Shown piece by piece: positions 23,917-32,658 of a stretch of DNA of 64,000 bases; within the stretch, counting starts at the first letter, position 1; every line of letters starts with the position of its first letter. The stretch is from the NCBI RefSeq assembly GCF_014204865.1, contig NZ_JACHMG010000001.1:1178001-1242000 (forward strand), read 5' to 3'. Made by a program: the position numbers and the translations under genes. A model generated the notes under the pieces. That model was not told where the DNA came from and did not search any database. It saw only the letters and a program-made list of their open reading frames with translations. The DNA is from Amycolatopsis jiangsuensis (GTDB lineage Bacteria; Actinomycetota; Actinomycetes; Mycobacteriales; Pseudonocardiaceae).

Positions 23917-25159
23917 GTCCGCTGAGGCGTGGATCCGCGCAGAAGTGCGTTCCGCACCACGGCCGTTGCGCGGTACGGAACAACGCGTCGGCGCGGCTGA
24001 GCGCGCCGGGGTCCGCACCGGTGATCCGGCCCGCGAGCGCGAGCGTCGCGGGCCGCCATTCGCCGAGGTAGAGCATGGCGAGGGTGTCGACGTCAAGCGC
24101 CAGGTCCGCGGCCGCGCCGGTGCGTTCCACACCGTCCGGGCCGATGCGGTAGCGGCCGGTGTTGTCCGGCAGCATGCGGTCGGCCACGTCGAGGACGACG
24201 GGGTCCGCGGTGCCGTAGGTGCGGGCGGCCAGCGCGGCGGGTACGTCGACGAGCCGGAGCCACAGCTCGTCGCCGACCGAGACGGTGCGGGCGCGCCGGG
24301 AGTCGGTGAGCAGCACGCCGACCTCCTCGTCGACCGGACGGCCCGGTGCGTTGACCGTGGCGAGGAGGTCGACCGACAGCAGGAACCGCCACAGGCCGGC
24401 CACTGCCGCGTCGTCGGCCGTGACGAAGTCCTCCGCTTCCAGCAGCGCGCCGTGGTTCGGGTCCAGATGGTCCCGCTGGGGCACGGTGCGGAAGACGGCG
24501 AAGCCGTCGGGGACACCGGAGTCGCCGGGGCCGGTGTGGACGGCGAGGCGGTAGCCCTCCAGGTCCAGCTTCCGGCTGTAGGAGACCTCCCACCACCGTG
24601 CCGGCCGGGCGATCATGCCCGGCCGGCGCAGGCCGATCCGCTCGTGAATCGCGGAAGCAGTCGCCGTCGCCTCTGCCCCGTCGAGTACGTGCACTGTGCC
24701 GGGTGCAGTGGCACCATCACGCAGGCGGGCCGGCAGCTTCGCCCGAATCGTGGCGGAGCGGGTGGCGACGCCGTAGCCGAACCGGCCGTAGATCACCGCC
24801 TCACTCGCATGCAGGCCCGCGACCGGGTAGCCGCGTTCGGCGAACTCGTGCAGCTGGGTGTCCATCATCGCGGTGAGCACGCCGCGGCGGGTCCAGTCCG
24901 AGCGGACCGCGACACCGTCGACGGCGGCCATCGGCAGGGTCGCGCCGCCCGGCAGCACGATCGTGCTGGGAATCGAGCTGGCGACGCCGACCGGCAGCTC
25001 GCCGGCGAAGGCCCCGGTGGTCCCGTCGGCTGCCCAGAAATCCGTGATCCTGGCCCACCGCTCGTCGGTGACCGGGTTCCGGTGCAGCGCCCGTTGCAGG
25101 ACGTCGTACACCGGCCGTCGTTCGGCTTCGGTGATCGGCCGCACCGTGTAGTCGCTCAT
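23723..25159 (-). CDS. Eis-like N-acetyltransferase with lost stop codon and C-terminal run-on
   Basis: This is the downstream copy of a tandem pair related to Eis, the GNAT-fold acetyltransferase that modifies aminoglycosides and other amines. 'VDGVAVRSDWTRRGVLTAMM' binds acetyl-CoA and 'SEAVIYGRFGYGVATRS' contains the catalytic Tyr region. The family ends in a Phe whose free carboxylate is the catalytic base in M. tuberculosis Eis (Phe402). Here the family-type end 'PWCGTHF' is followed by TGC at 23939-23941, one base away from TGA. The frame continues for about 72 low-complexity residues antisense to the exonuclease gene. The enzyme may therefore be impaired. ATG at 25159 with GAGGGGA upstream. 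Confidence 0.85.
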   Translation of the reverse strand: MSDYTVRPITEAERRPVYDVLQRALHRNPVTDERWARITDFWAADGTTGAFAGELPVGVASSIPSTIVLPGGATLPMAAVDGVAVRSDWTRRGVLTAMMDTQLHEFAERGYPVAGLHASEAVIYGRFGYGVATRSATIRAKLPARLRDGATAPGTVHVLDGAEATATASAIHERIGLRRPGMIARPARWWEVSYSRKLDLEGYRLAVHTGPGDSGVPDGFAVFRTVPQRDHLDPNHGALLEAEDFVTADDAAVAGLWRFLLSVDLLATVNAPGRPVDEEVGVLLTDSRRARTVSVGDELWLRLVDVPAALAARTYGTADPVVLDVADRMLPDNTGRYRIGPDGVERTGAAADLALDVDTLAMLYLGEWRPATLALAGRITGADPGALSRADALFRTAQRPWCGTHFCADPRLSGLTPPAAPPAAARRTGRDSSARPAPRPGPDRRAPRAPRPGRTARPARPPRPAPPSAPPRGSPRPR

Positions 25160-25190
25160 TCGCGCATCCCCTCGGGTCGGTGGGTTCCGG

Positions 25191-26381
25191 TCAGAAGAAG
25201 CTGCCGCACCATGGTGATTCCGGCGTGCTGAACAGGAGGTCCGCGGCGGCCGGGGCGGCGGGGTCGAGGACCTCGATCCGCCCGGCGGCAGCGAGCGCGG
25301 ACGCACGCCAGGTCCCGAGGTAGAGCGTCGCGAGCGCGTCCGTTTCCAGGCGCAGCGCGGGTTTCTCGTCGGTCCGGCCGACGGTGCCCTGGCCGACGAG
25401 GTAGCGGCCGTTGTTGGCGGGCAAAGCGCGGTCGTGGACCTCGAGCACCACGGGGGCGACGGGTGGGTAGCTGCGTGCGGCCAGCGCCGCGGGCACGTCG
25501 ACCAGGCGCAACCAGGTCTCGTCCTCGGCGCCTTCGGATTTCACGGTGCGGGGGTCGCTGAACAGCAGCGCGGCCGGTTCGTCGAGCGGACGGGCCAGCA
25601 GCGCGATCTCGTCGACCAGGTCGACCGACAGCAGGAACCGCCACAGCCCGGCGAACGCCTCGGCGTTCGCGTAGTGGAACGCGACGACATGCACCTTCCC
25701 GGACTCGCGGTCGACGTGGTAGACGAGATGGCCGTCGTCGCCTTCGGGGCCGCAGTGTACGGCGGTGCGGATCAGCTTCGACATCCTGCGGACGCCGTTT
25801 TCGTGCCCTGCCCAGAACGCCGCGGACCGGGTCATCACCCCGGGCCGGCCGGGCTCGGACGCGGTGTACAGCTCGGGCCAGCGGGAAACCGCTTCGTCCA
25901 GGTCGTGCACGCGCACCTCGCCACCGGACGGCGTTTCCGGGCGCAGCCGGGCGCGGTGCCGGTCGACCAGCATGTTCCGGGCGTAGGTGGCGATGCCGTA
26001 GCCGTAGCGCCCGTAGATGGTGCCCTCGGTGGGCCGCAGCGTCGCGGCGACGACTCCGCGTTCGGTGAAGTCGGCCAGTTGCGCGGTCTGCAGGTCGGTG
26101 AGCACGCCGCGTCGGGTGTGACCGGCGCTGACGCCGATGCCGGTGACTGCCGCGAGCGGGACTTTCGCTCCGCCCGGGACCACGAGTTCGGAGTCGAACG
26201 AGCGCGCGGTGCCGATGAGGCCGGGCCCGAACGCGCCGAGGCCGCGCTCCTCCTGGTGGGCGGCGACGGCGCGGTCCCATTCCTCGTCGGTGCCGGGTGC
26301 CACGTGCAGCGCGGCCCGGAACAGGTCCCAGGCCGCGCGGTGCTCGTCGGTGCGCAGAAACCGGATCTCGTGGTCGCTCAT
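25191..26381 (-). CDS. Eis-like GNAT acetyltransferase, intact paralogue
   Basis: A 396-residue Eis-family protein made of two GNAT-like folds and a sterol-carrier-like C-terminal domain. 'VTGIGVSAGHTRRGVLTDL' is the acetyl-CoA site and 'TEGTIYGRYGYGIATYA' carries the active-site Tyr. It ends properly with 'SPWCGSFF' and a stop, so the C-terminal Phe carboxylate is available. It is 31 bp upstream of the defective paralogue, and the two clearly arose by duplication. Eis-type enzymes acetylate multiple amines of aminoglycosides and peptides; the natural substrate here is unknown. Confidence 0.88.
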   Translation of the reverse strand: MSDHEIRFLRTDEHRAAWDLFRAALHVAPGTDEEWDRAVAAHQEERGLGAFGPGLIGTARSFDSELVVPGGAKVPLAAVTGIGVSAGHTRRGVLTDLQTAQLADFTERGVVAATLRPTEGTIYGRYGYGIATYARNMLVDRHRARLRPETPSGGEVRVHDLDEAVSRWPELYTASEPGRPGVMTRSAAFWAGHENGVRRMSKLIRTAVHCGPEGDDGHLVYHVDRESGKVHVVAFHYANAEAFAGLWRFLLSVDLVDEIALLARPLDEPAALLFSDPRTVKSEGAEDETWLRLVDVPAALAARSYPPVAPVVLEVHDRALPANNGRYLVGQGTVGRTDEKPALRLETDALATLYLGTWRASALAAAGRIEVLDPAAPAAADLLFSTPESPWCGSFF

Positions 26382-26433
26382 ACCCCGATCATCGCCGGAA
26401 AGCGACGGGCGGGGCCACTGGATTCACCGGCGG

Positions 26434-26480
26434 GCGGCGGTGCTCATCGGGCCGTGAGCGGCGGTGCTCACTGGGCCGCG
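26434..26480. repeat. 24-bp imperfect tandem duplication at the end of the DUF4333 gene
   Basis: GCGGCGGTGCTCA occurs at 26434-26446 and again at 26458-26470, each followed by a GGGCCG-containing block. The period is 24 bp. The right copy includes the stop codon of the DUF4333 gene, so the duplication arose at its 3' end. Confidence 0.55.
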
Positions 26481-27178
26481 GCGGGCGGGGACACCTCGTA
26501 GTTGCCGTCGTTGCCCTTGACCGCGATCGGCACCTGCTGGGGTTTGCCGTCGATGGTGGCGGTGCACTCGAACTTCGCGCCGTCCTCGACCTTCTGCTCG
26601 GCGGGGCAGGTGACCCCGCTGACGCCATCGATCTTGTAGGTGTCGGTGAGCAGCTTGGCGACGTCGGTCTGCATCTGGGTGTTGTTGAAGACCTCGGTCT
26701 TGAAGAAGCCGGGCGCGACGAACCCGAGGATCGCCACCACGACGACCACGACGACCAGCGCGCCGATCCCGGCGAACAGGCCCTTCTTCGACTTGCCCGT
26801 GGGCTCCGGTTCACCGCCGGGCCGGCCGTAGTCGTACTGGCCCGGCTGCTGCTGCGGTCCGCCCTGCGGGTAGCCGCCGGGCTGGCTGTAGCCCTGCTGC
26901 TGGTTCGGGTCGTAGCCCTGCTGGTTCGGGTCGTAGGGCTGGCCGTAGGGGTGCTGCTGCGGCGGTGGCTGCTGGCCCCACTGCGGCGTCTGCGGGGGTG
27001 GGGTCTGCTGCGGGTAGCCGCCGTACTGCGGCTGCTGCTGCCCGTACTGCGGGGGCTGGTAGGGCTGCTGCTGCGGTCCGCTCTGCGGATAGGCGCCACC
27101 CGGTTGCTGGCCGTACTGCGGCTGCTGCCCGTACTGGGGCTGTTGCCGCGGGTCGTTGCCGCCATACGGCGTGCTCAT
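26468..27178 (-). CDS. DUF4333 single-pass membrane protein with Pro/Gln/Tyr-rich N terminus
   Basis: A 236-residue protein in three parts. Residues 1-125 are a low-complexity Gln/Pro/Tyr/Gly-rich cytoplasmic tail. One membrane helix lies at about 134-155 ([19 protein letters not shown]). An extracytoplasmic DUF4333 domain follows, with its two Cys in '[20 protein letters not shown]'. DUF4333 proteins are common in actinobacterial envelopes and of unknown function. GGAGGCGAACG supports the ATG. It has the same layout as the protein at 50126-51052. Confidence 0.8.
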   Translation of the reverse strand: MSTPYGGNDPRQQPQYGQQPQYGQQPGGAYPQSGPQQQPYQPPQYGQQQPQYGGYPQQTPPPQTPQWGQQPPPQQHPYGQPYDPNQQGYDPNQQQGYSQPGGYPQGGPQQQPGQYDYGRPGGEPEPTGKSKKGLFAGIGALVVVVVVVAILGFVAPGFFKTEVFNNTQMQTDVAKLLTDTYKIDGVSGVTCPAEQKVEDGAKFECTATIDGKPQQVPIAVKGNDGNYEVSPPAAAQ

Positions 27179-27293
27179 CGTTCGCCTCCGCCTTTACTCG
27201 CCTGCGTCGTGCGCGATCCAACCACAGGTGCGGGCCGAGCACACGCGACCACGCACACGGTGTCCGCCCGCGCCCGGCACGGTGCCCTCGAAC

Positions 27294-30068
27294 TCATGCG
27301 CCGCCGGCCGCGACGACCCCGCGGCGCAGGGCGCGTACCGCCTCCGCGGCGGTGCCGCCGACCGGGTCGGCCTTGCCGAGCACGTCCCGTACCTGGTCGA
27401 GCAGGTCGATGACCTGGCGGCACCAGCGGACGAAGTCGCCCGCGGACAGTTCCTGGCCGTTGGTCTCCGCGGCGGTCAGCACCTTCTCCAGGGATTCGCC
27501 GCGGGCCCAGCGGTAGACCGGCCAGGCGAACCCGGCGTCGGGTTCGCGGGTGCGTTCGAGCCGGTGCCGTCGTTCGTCCTCGGTCAGCTCGACCCACAGC
27601 CGTCCGGTTTCCTGCCAGGCGGCCGGGACGGCGCCGCCGGGCAGCCGCGGTTCGCCCGCGGTGTCCCGGCGTGCCTCGAACACGAGGGTGGACACGACCG
27701 CGGCCAGTTCGGCCGGGCCGAGGCCGGACCAGACGCCGTGGCGGATGCATTCGGCGGCGAGCAGGTCGGATTCGCTGTAGAGCCGGGCGAGCCTGCGGCC
27801 GTGTTCGGTGACCCGGTCCTCTCCGGTGCCGGGCCCGAGGTAGCCGCGTTCGCCGAGCAGCCGCAGGATCCGGTCGAACGCGCGGGCCAGGGAGTGGGTG
27901 GTCGCGGCGACCTTGCGTTCGAGCTGTTCGGTCTCGGTGACCAGCCGCTGGTAGCGCTCGACCCAGCGCAGGTTGGCCTCGCGTTCGGCCAGACCGTGGC
28001 ACGGGTGGGCGCGCAGCGCCCGGCGCAGCGAGGCGAGTTCCGCGTCGTCGCCGGTGCCGGTGCGGCGGCGTTGCCGCCCCGGTGTCTCGATTCCGGCGTT
28101 GCGCAGGGACGAGGCGATGTCGCGGCGGGTCTTCGGGGAGCGCAGTTCGACGTGCTTGGGCAGCCGGATCCGCCCGAGTGGTGCGACCGGGGCCGGGAAG
28201 TCGGCCACCGACAGCGGCCCGGACCAGCGGTCCTCGGTGACGACGACGGGGCGGGGTTCGCGGATCGGGTCGAGCCCGGGGTCGACGACCACGGCCAGTC
28301 CGGCGCGGCGGCCGGCGGGGACGGCGATGACGTCGCCCTTGCGGAGCTTCTCGAGTGATTCGGCGGTGCCCGCGCGGCGTGCCGCGGTGTTCTGCCGGGC
28401 CAGGGTCTTCTCGCGGGCGGAGATCTTTCCCCGCAGCTCGACGTACTCGAGCATCTGGTCGAAGTCGCCGGTGACCGCGTCCGCGTAGCCCTTGAGGGCT
28501 TCGGAGTTGCGCTCGATCCGGCGGGCGGTGCCGACCACCGACCGGTCGGCCTGGAACTGCGCGAACGACTGTTCCAGCAGGTCGCGGGCGGCGTCCGCAC
28601 CGACCTGCGCGACCAGGTTCACGGCCATGTTGTAGCCGGGACGGAACGAGGACCGCAGCGGGTAGGTCCGGGTGGAGGCCAGGCCGGCGACCGCTTTCGG
28701 GTCGACGCCCGGTTGCCAGGCCACGACGGCGTGCCCCTCGACGTCGATGCCGCGGCGCCCGGCGCGGCCGGTGAGCTGGGTGTACTCACCGGGGGTGAGA
28801 TCGACGTGGGCTTCGCCGTTGTACTTGACCAGCCGTTCCAGCACCACGGTGCGGGCGGGCATGTTGATGCCGAGCGCGAGGGTTTCGGTGGCGAACACGG
28901 CCTTCACCAGCCCGCGGACGAACAGCTCCTCCACGGTTTCCTTGAACGCGGGCAGCAGGCCGGCGTGGTGGCCGGCGATGCCGCGTTCGAGGGCTTCGCG
29001 CCATTCCCAGTAGCCGAGCACGCCGAGGTCGCCTTCGGGCAGGTCGGCGGTGCGCTCGTCGACGATGCGGCGAACCTCGTCGATCTGCTCGGGACTGTTG
29101 AGGCGCAGGCCGGAGCGCACGCACTGGGCGACCGCGGCTTCGCAGCCGGCGCGGGAGAAGATGAACACGATCGCGGGCAGCAGCCCGGCGGTGTCGAGGC
29201 GGTCGACGACGTCGACGCGGGACGGCGGGCGGAACCGGGGGCCGCGCTGCGGGGCGCCGCGGCGGCCGCCACGGGGGCCACGAGGTCCACCGAAGGCGGG
29301 GGCGTACCGGCCGAGGTCCTGGGTGCGGCGCAGCAGGGACGGGTTGATCCGCAGCTGCTCCCCCGGGTCGGCTTCGTTCTGCCCGGCGAACAGGTCCAGC
29401 AGCTGGTTGCCCACGAGCATGTGCTGCCACAGCGGCACCGGCCGGTGCTCGTCGACCACGACGGCGGTGTCACCGCGGACCTCGACCAGCCATTCGCCGA
29501 ACTCCTCGGCGTTGCTGACGGTGGCCGACAGCCCGACCACGCGCACGTGTTCGGGTAGGTGCAGGATCACTTCCTCCCAGACCGCGCCGCGGAACCGGTC
29601 GGCGAGGTAGTGCACCTCGTCCATCACCACGTAGCCCAGTTCCGGGATGGCGGAGCTGCCCGCGTAGAGCATGTTCCGCAGCACCTCGGTGGTCATCACG
29701 ACGACCTGGGCGTTGCCGTTGATCGAGGTGTCGCCGGTGAGCAACCCGACCGCGTCGGTGCCGTAGCGGGCGGCGAGGTCGGTGTACTTCTGGTTCGACA
29801 GCGCCTTGATCGGGGTGGTGTAGAAGCATTTGCGGCCCTCGGCCAGCGCGAGGTGCACGGCGAACTCGCCGACCACGGTCTTGCCGGCCCCGGTCGGAGC
29901 GCACACCAGCACGCCGTGCCCGTCTTCGAGGGCTTCGCAGCCGCGGACCTGGAAGTCGTCGAACTCGAAGGAAACCTCGCCGGCGAACCGGGTCAGCTGG
30001 GGGTACTTGCCGCGGCGCCGCGAGACCGCGTAGGCCTCGGCCGGTGATGGTGAAGGGCTAGTGGCCAC
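27294..30068 (-). CDS. helY: Ski2-like DEAD/DEAH-box RNA helicase HelY
   Basis: A 924-residue superfamily 2 helicase of the Ski2/Mtr4 type. Motif I is 'VCAPTGAGKTVVGEFA' and the DEVH box (motif II) is in 'GYVVMDEVHYLADRFRG'. Motif III is 'GLSATVSNAEEFG' and motif VI 'YTQLTGRAGRRGID'. A long C-terminal part carries the DSHCT-like helical domain. Such helicases unwind structured RNA, probably in RNA decay. A Gly/Arg-rich insertion (about residues 265-290) looks disordered. The start is uncertain (GTG at 30068 or an upstream ATG at 30104). It is the last gene of the pafB-pafC-tatA-tatC-dagK-helY run, an order also found in mycobacteria (Rv2092c-Rv2096c). Confidence 0.93.
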   Translation of the reverse strand: MATSPSPSPAEAYAVSRRRGKYPQLTRFAGEVSFEFDDFQVRGCEALEDGHGVLVCAPTGAGKTVVGEFAVHLALAEGRKCFYTTPIKALSNQKYTDLAARYGTDAVGLLTGDTSINGNAQVVVMTTEVLRNMLYAGSSAIPELGYVVMDEVHYLADRFRGAVWEEVILHLPEHVRVVGLSATVSNAEEFGEWLVEVRGDTAVVVDEHRPVPLWQHMLVGNQLLDLFAGQNEADPGEQLRINPSLLRRTQDLGRYAPAFGGPRGPRGGRRGAPQRGPRFRPPSRVDVVDRLDTAGLLPAIVFIFSRAGCEAAVAQCVRSGLRLNSPEQIDEVRRIVDERTADLPEGDLGVLGYWEWREALERGIAGHHAGLLPAFKETVEELFVRGLVKAVFATETLALGINMPARTVVLERLVKYNGEAHVDLTPGEYTQLTGRAGRRGIDVEGHAVVAWQPGVDPKAVAGLASTRTYPLRSSFRPGYNMAVNLVAQVGADAARDLLEQSFAQFQADRSVVGTARRIERNSEALKGYADAVTGDFDQMLEYVELRGKISAREKTLARQNTAARRAGTAESLEKLRKGDVIAVPAGRRAGLAVVVDPGLDPIREPRPVVVTEDRWSGPLSVADFPAPVAPLGRIRLPKHVELRSPKTRRDIASSLRNAGIETPGRQRRRTGTGDDAELASLRRALRAHPCHGLAEREANLRWVERYQRLVTETEQLERKVAATTHSLARAFDRILRLLGERGYLGPGTGEDRVTEHGRRLARLYSESDLLAAECIRHGVWSGLGPAELAAVVSTLVFEARRDTAGEPRLPGGAVPAAWQETGRLWVELTEDERRHRLERTREPDAGFAWPVYRWARGESLEKVLTAAETNGQELSAGDFVRWCRQVIDLLDQVRDVLGKADPVGGTAAEAVRALRRGVVAAGGA

Positions 30069-30122
30069 CCCGTCAGGGTTCCACACGACCCGGCCGGTGC
30101 GCACCCGGTGTGCCGGCGGGCC

Positions 30123-31010
30123 TCAGCGGGAGCCGACGACGGTGAGGGCCGCCGGGACGCACGTCGCTTCCGCCGGGGCGGTGCCCTGGTCTTCGCCGTC
30201 GGCGAAGGCGGGCCAGCCGGGTGCCTCCAGGCGCAGGGTGCGGGTGCGCAGGGTGTGCACGGAGGGGTGGCCGACGTGCTGCCCGGTGCGCAGGGTGGGC
30301 AGCATCCGCAGGAGCCGCGAGCGGCCGGCCGCGCCGATCACGGTGACGTCGAGGAGGCCGTCGTCCGGGGTGGCGGACGGGCAGATCGGGATGCCGCCGC
30401 CGTAGTACGGGGTGTTGCCGGCGGCCACCAGCATGGCTTCGAGTTCCAGGGTGCCCTCGTCGGTGTGCAGGACGATCGGGCGGGGCCGGAACGCGGCCAG
30501 TTCGGTGAGAATTGCGAGGTCGTAGCGGCGTGGCCCGGTGGGCCAGCGCAGCCGGTTGGCGCGGGAGTTGACGGCGGCGTCGAATCCGCTGCACAGCACG
30601 GTGGCGAACCAGGTGTCGCCGAGCCTGCCGAGGTCGACGCGGCGGCGGTGACCGGCACGAAGTGCGCGGGCGAGGTCGTCGGTGGCGGCGCGGGGGTCGG
30701 CGGGGACGCCGAGCGCGCGGGCGAGGTCGTTGCCGGTGCCCGACGGCACGAGACCGAGGGCCACGTCGTGTTCGGCGCAGAACTGCACGCCCTGGTGTGC
30801 GGCACCGTCGCCGCCGAGCACGATCAGCACGTCGAGGCCTTCGGCATGCGAGGACCGCATCAGCGCCCGGGATTCCTCGACGCTGGTCGCGGTGAGCACG
30901 TCCAGCCGGTCGACCGCCGGCCGCAGCCGGGCGGCGACGGCTTCCGCGACGCGCGCGGCGGCGCCTCTCCCGGAAGCCGGGTGCACGGCCAGTGCCGCGT
31001 GCAGACCCAC
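30123..31010 (-). CDS. Diacylglycerol/lipid kinase family protein
   Basis: A 295-residue member of the DAGK catalytic family (DgkB/YegS-like). The nucleotide-binding 'VLGGDGAAHQGVQ' and 'GLVPSGTGNDLARALG' motifs are both intact. It would phosphorylate diacylglycerol or a related lipid, recycling it into phospholipid synthesis. The GTG start is three bases after the tatC stop, so it is translationally coupled to tatC. Confidence 0.88.
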   Translation of the reverse strand: MGLHAALAVHPASGRGAAARVAEAVAARLRPAVDRLDVLTATSVEESRALMRSSHAEGLDVLIVLGGDGAAHQGVQFCAEHDVALGLVPSGTGNDLARALGVPADPRAATDDLARALRAGHRRRVDLGRLGDTWFATVLCSGFDAAVNSRANRLRWPTGPRRYDLAILTELAAFRPRPIVLHTDEGTLELEAMLVAAGNTPYYGGGIPICPSATPDDGLLDVTVIGAAGRSRLLRMLPTLRTGQHVGHPSVHTLRTRTLRLEAPGWPAFADGEDQGTAPAEATCVPAALTVVGSR

Positions 31011-31013
31011 GGA

Positions 31014-31994
31014 TCAGGTGATGTCGTCGGTCGAGCGCGCGGACGGCCCGGACGCGGCGGGTTTCTCGTCCTCGAGCGTGCTGGGGGTGTAGTCGAACGG
31101 CGCGGCCTCGTCGTCGGCCAGCTGGTCCCAGCCCTCGTCGGCGCGCACCTTGTCGAGCTTGCGGTCGTGGAAACGGGCGATCTGGATGGAGATCTCGAAC
31201 AGCAGGGTCAGCGCCGCGGCCAGGCCGAGCATCGAGAACGGGTCGGAGCCGGGGGTGGCGAACGCGGCGAACACGAACAGCGCGAACAGGATGCCGCGGC
31301 GCCATTTCTTCAGCTGCTGGTACTTGAGCACGCCGACCCGGTTGAGCATCACCACGAGCAACGGGAGTTCGAAGCTGACCCCGAAGATCACCAGCAGGCT
31401 CAGGATGAACGAGATGTACTTGTCCGCGGTGAGCGCGGTGACGAACTGGTCCTGGCCGAACCCGGCGAGCAGGGCGAGCGCGTGCGGGACGAGCAGGTAG
31501 GCCAGCACCGCGCCGGCGGCGAAGAGCACCGAGGCGAAGCTGACGAAGACCGTCGCGTAACGGCGTTCCTTGGAGTAGAGACCGGGCGCGATGAACGCCC
31601 AGATCTGGTAGAGCCAGGCCGGGGAGAGGAGGACCGCCCCGGCCGCGACACCGACCTTCAACCGCACCATGAACGCCTCGAACGGCACCGTCTGCAGCAG
31701 TTTGCAGCCGCCGGAGTTGCCGTCGAACCGCTGCTGCGCGGGAATGGCGCAGTACGGGCCCTTCATGATGTCGCCGAGTGACGGGATCACGCCGAGGTGC
31801 TGCTCGAACCAGATGAACCCGAAGATGCCGCCGACCACGACGAACAGCAGAGCCCAGCCGAGCCGGCGGCGGAACTCGTAGATGTGCTCGATGAGCGTCA
31901 TCGTGCCGTCGGGGTTGGCCCGTCGGCTGCGCCGGCGCCGTCGCGACGACCGGCCGCCGTTGCCAGTGCCGCTGCCGTTGGCGGATTCCGCCAC
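31014..31994 (-). CDS. tatC: Sec-independent protein translocase TatC
   Basis: The polytopic receptor of the twin-arginine pathway, 326 residues with six membrane helices. Family motifs include 'MTLIEHIYEFRRRLGWALLF' at the N-terminal cytoplasmic face, 'FEAFMVRLKVG', the periplasmic 'SPAWLYQIWAFIAPGLY' and 'FAAFATPGSDPFSMLGLA'. It has a Ser/Arg-rich N-terminal extension and an acidic C-terminal tail of about 60 residues. Downstream of tatA, with an 11-bp-stem hairpin between them. Confidence 0.96.
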   Translation of the reverse strand: MAESANGSGTGNGGRSSRRRRRSRRANPDGTMTLIEHIYEFRRRLGWALLFVVVGGIFGFIWFEQHLGVIPSLGDIMKGPYCAIPAQQRFDGNSGGCKLLQTVPFEAFMVRLKVGVAAGAVLLSPAWLYQIWAFIAPGLYSKERRYATVFVSFASVLFAAGAVLAYLLVPHALALLAGFGQDQFVTALTADKYISFILSLLVIFGVSFELPLLVVMLNRVGVLKYQQLKKWRRGILFALFVFAAFATPGSDPFSMLGLAAALTLLFEISIQIARFHDRKLDKVRADEGWDQLADDEAAPFDYTPSTLEDEKPAASGPSARSTDDIT

Positions 31995-32023
31995 AGGGTC
32001 GTTCCGTTCTCGTCGTAGCCCTG

Positions 32024-32051
32024 CGGAGCGCGCCGGGGAGGGCGCGCTCCG
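32024..32051. other. Hairpin between tatA and tatC
   Basis: CGGAGCGCGCC (32024-32034) pairs perfectly with 32041-32051 around a 6-base loop. It sits in the 87-bp tatA-tatC gap. It may reduce read-through or stabilise the tatA transcript, giving the excess of TatA over TatC that the translocase needs. Confidence 0.6.
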
Positions 32052-32081
32052 TGGACCGGGAACCGGGGGAAGAGGGGTCGG

Positions 32082-32399
32082 TCAGCTCGCGTTCTTCTGC
32101 GGCTGGCCGTCGGCCTGCTGCTTCTTCATCTCGTCGAGCTGCCGCTGCAGGTCGGCGACCTGCTGGTCCTGCGCCGAAGACGCCGGGGTCGCGGAGGCGG
32201 GCGGGATCTGGCGGGTCTCGACTGGTTCGGCGGCGGCGTCGCCGTCCTTCTCCTGGCCGGAGAGGTCCTTCGTCTCGGCCTTGAAGATCTTCATGGACTT
32301 GCCGATGGACCGGGCGGCGTCGGGCAGCCGCTTCGCTCCGAACAGCAGAACCACCACGAGCACCAGGATGATGAGATGCCACGGCTGCAGCGCGTTCAT
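32082..32399 (-). CDS. tatA: Twin-arginine translocase subunit TatA
   Basis: A 105-residue protein with one N-terminal membrane helix ('[20 protein letters not shown]'), the FGxxRLP hinge and an amphipathic helix ('[17 protein letters not shown]'). A long polar tail ending in a Gln/Lys-rich coiled segment follows. TatA multimers form the export channel for folded proteins. GGAGGGCAGACGACC upstream supports the ATG. Confidence 0.95.
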   Translation of the reverse strand: MNALQPWHLIILVLVVVLLFGAKRLPDAARSIGKSMKIFKAETKDLSGQEKDGDAAAEPVETRQIPPASATPASSAQDQQVADLQRQLDEMKKQQADGQPQKNAS

Positions 32400-32424
32400 G
32401 GTCGTCTGCCCTCCTTCTCTGGGG

Positions 32425-32649
32425 TCAATCCCGATGGTACTGGGTGCGCGGCGCTCCGCGGCGTTGTGCCACGGCCAGCCGCAGGGCCGCGGAGCGGGCG
32501 CGGAGAAGCCCGGTCCGGTCCTGGGTGACCGTGTTCACCATGCTCACCGTGTGACGGAGGCGGCGCAAGACTCTGAATGTCCGTACGAGGAGCATGACCA
32601 GCAGCAGCAGGCCCGCGGCGAGCAGCACGACGGTCGGCAGGTACGGCAC
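32425..32649 (-). CDS. Small single-pass membrane protein between pafC and tatA
   Basis: A 74-residue protein with one hydrophobic helix (about residues 3-24) and a basic cytoplasmic tail ('[13 protein letters not shown]'). It lies in the pafC-tatA gap in the same orientation, 25 bp before tatA and 9 bp after pafC, so it is probably co-transcribed. No known domain. The conserved operon position is the main support that it is real. Confidence 0.6.
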   Translation of the reverse strand: MPYLPTVVLLAAGLLLLVMLLVRTFRVLRRLRHTVSMVNTVTQDRTGLLRARSAALRLAVAQRRGAPRTQYHRD

Positions 32650-32658
32650 GGCGTCACC

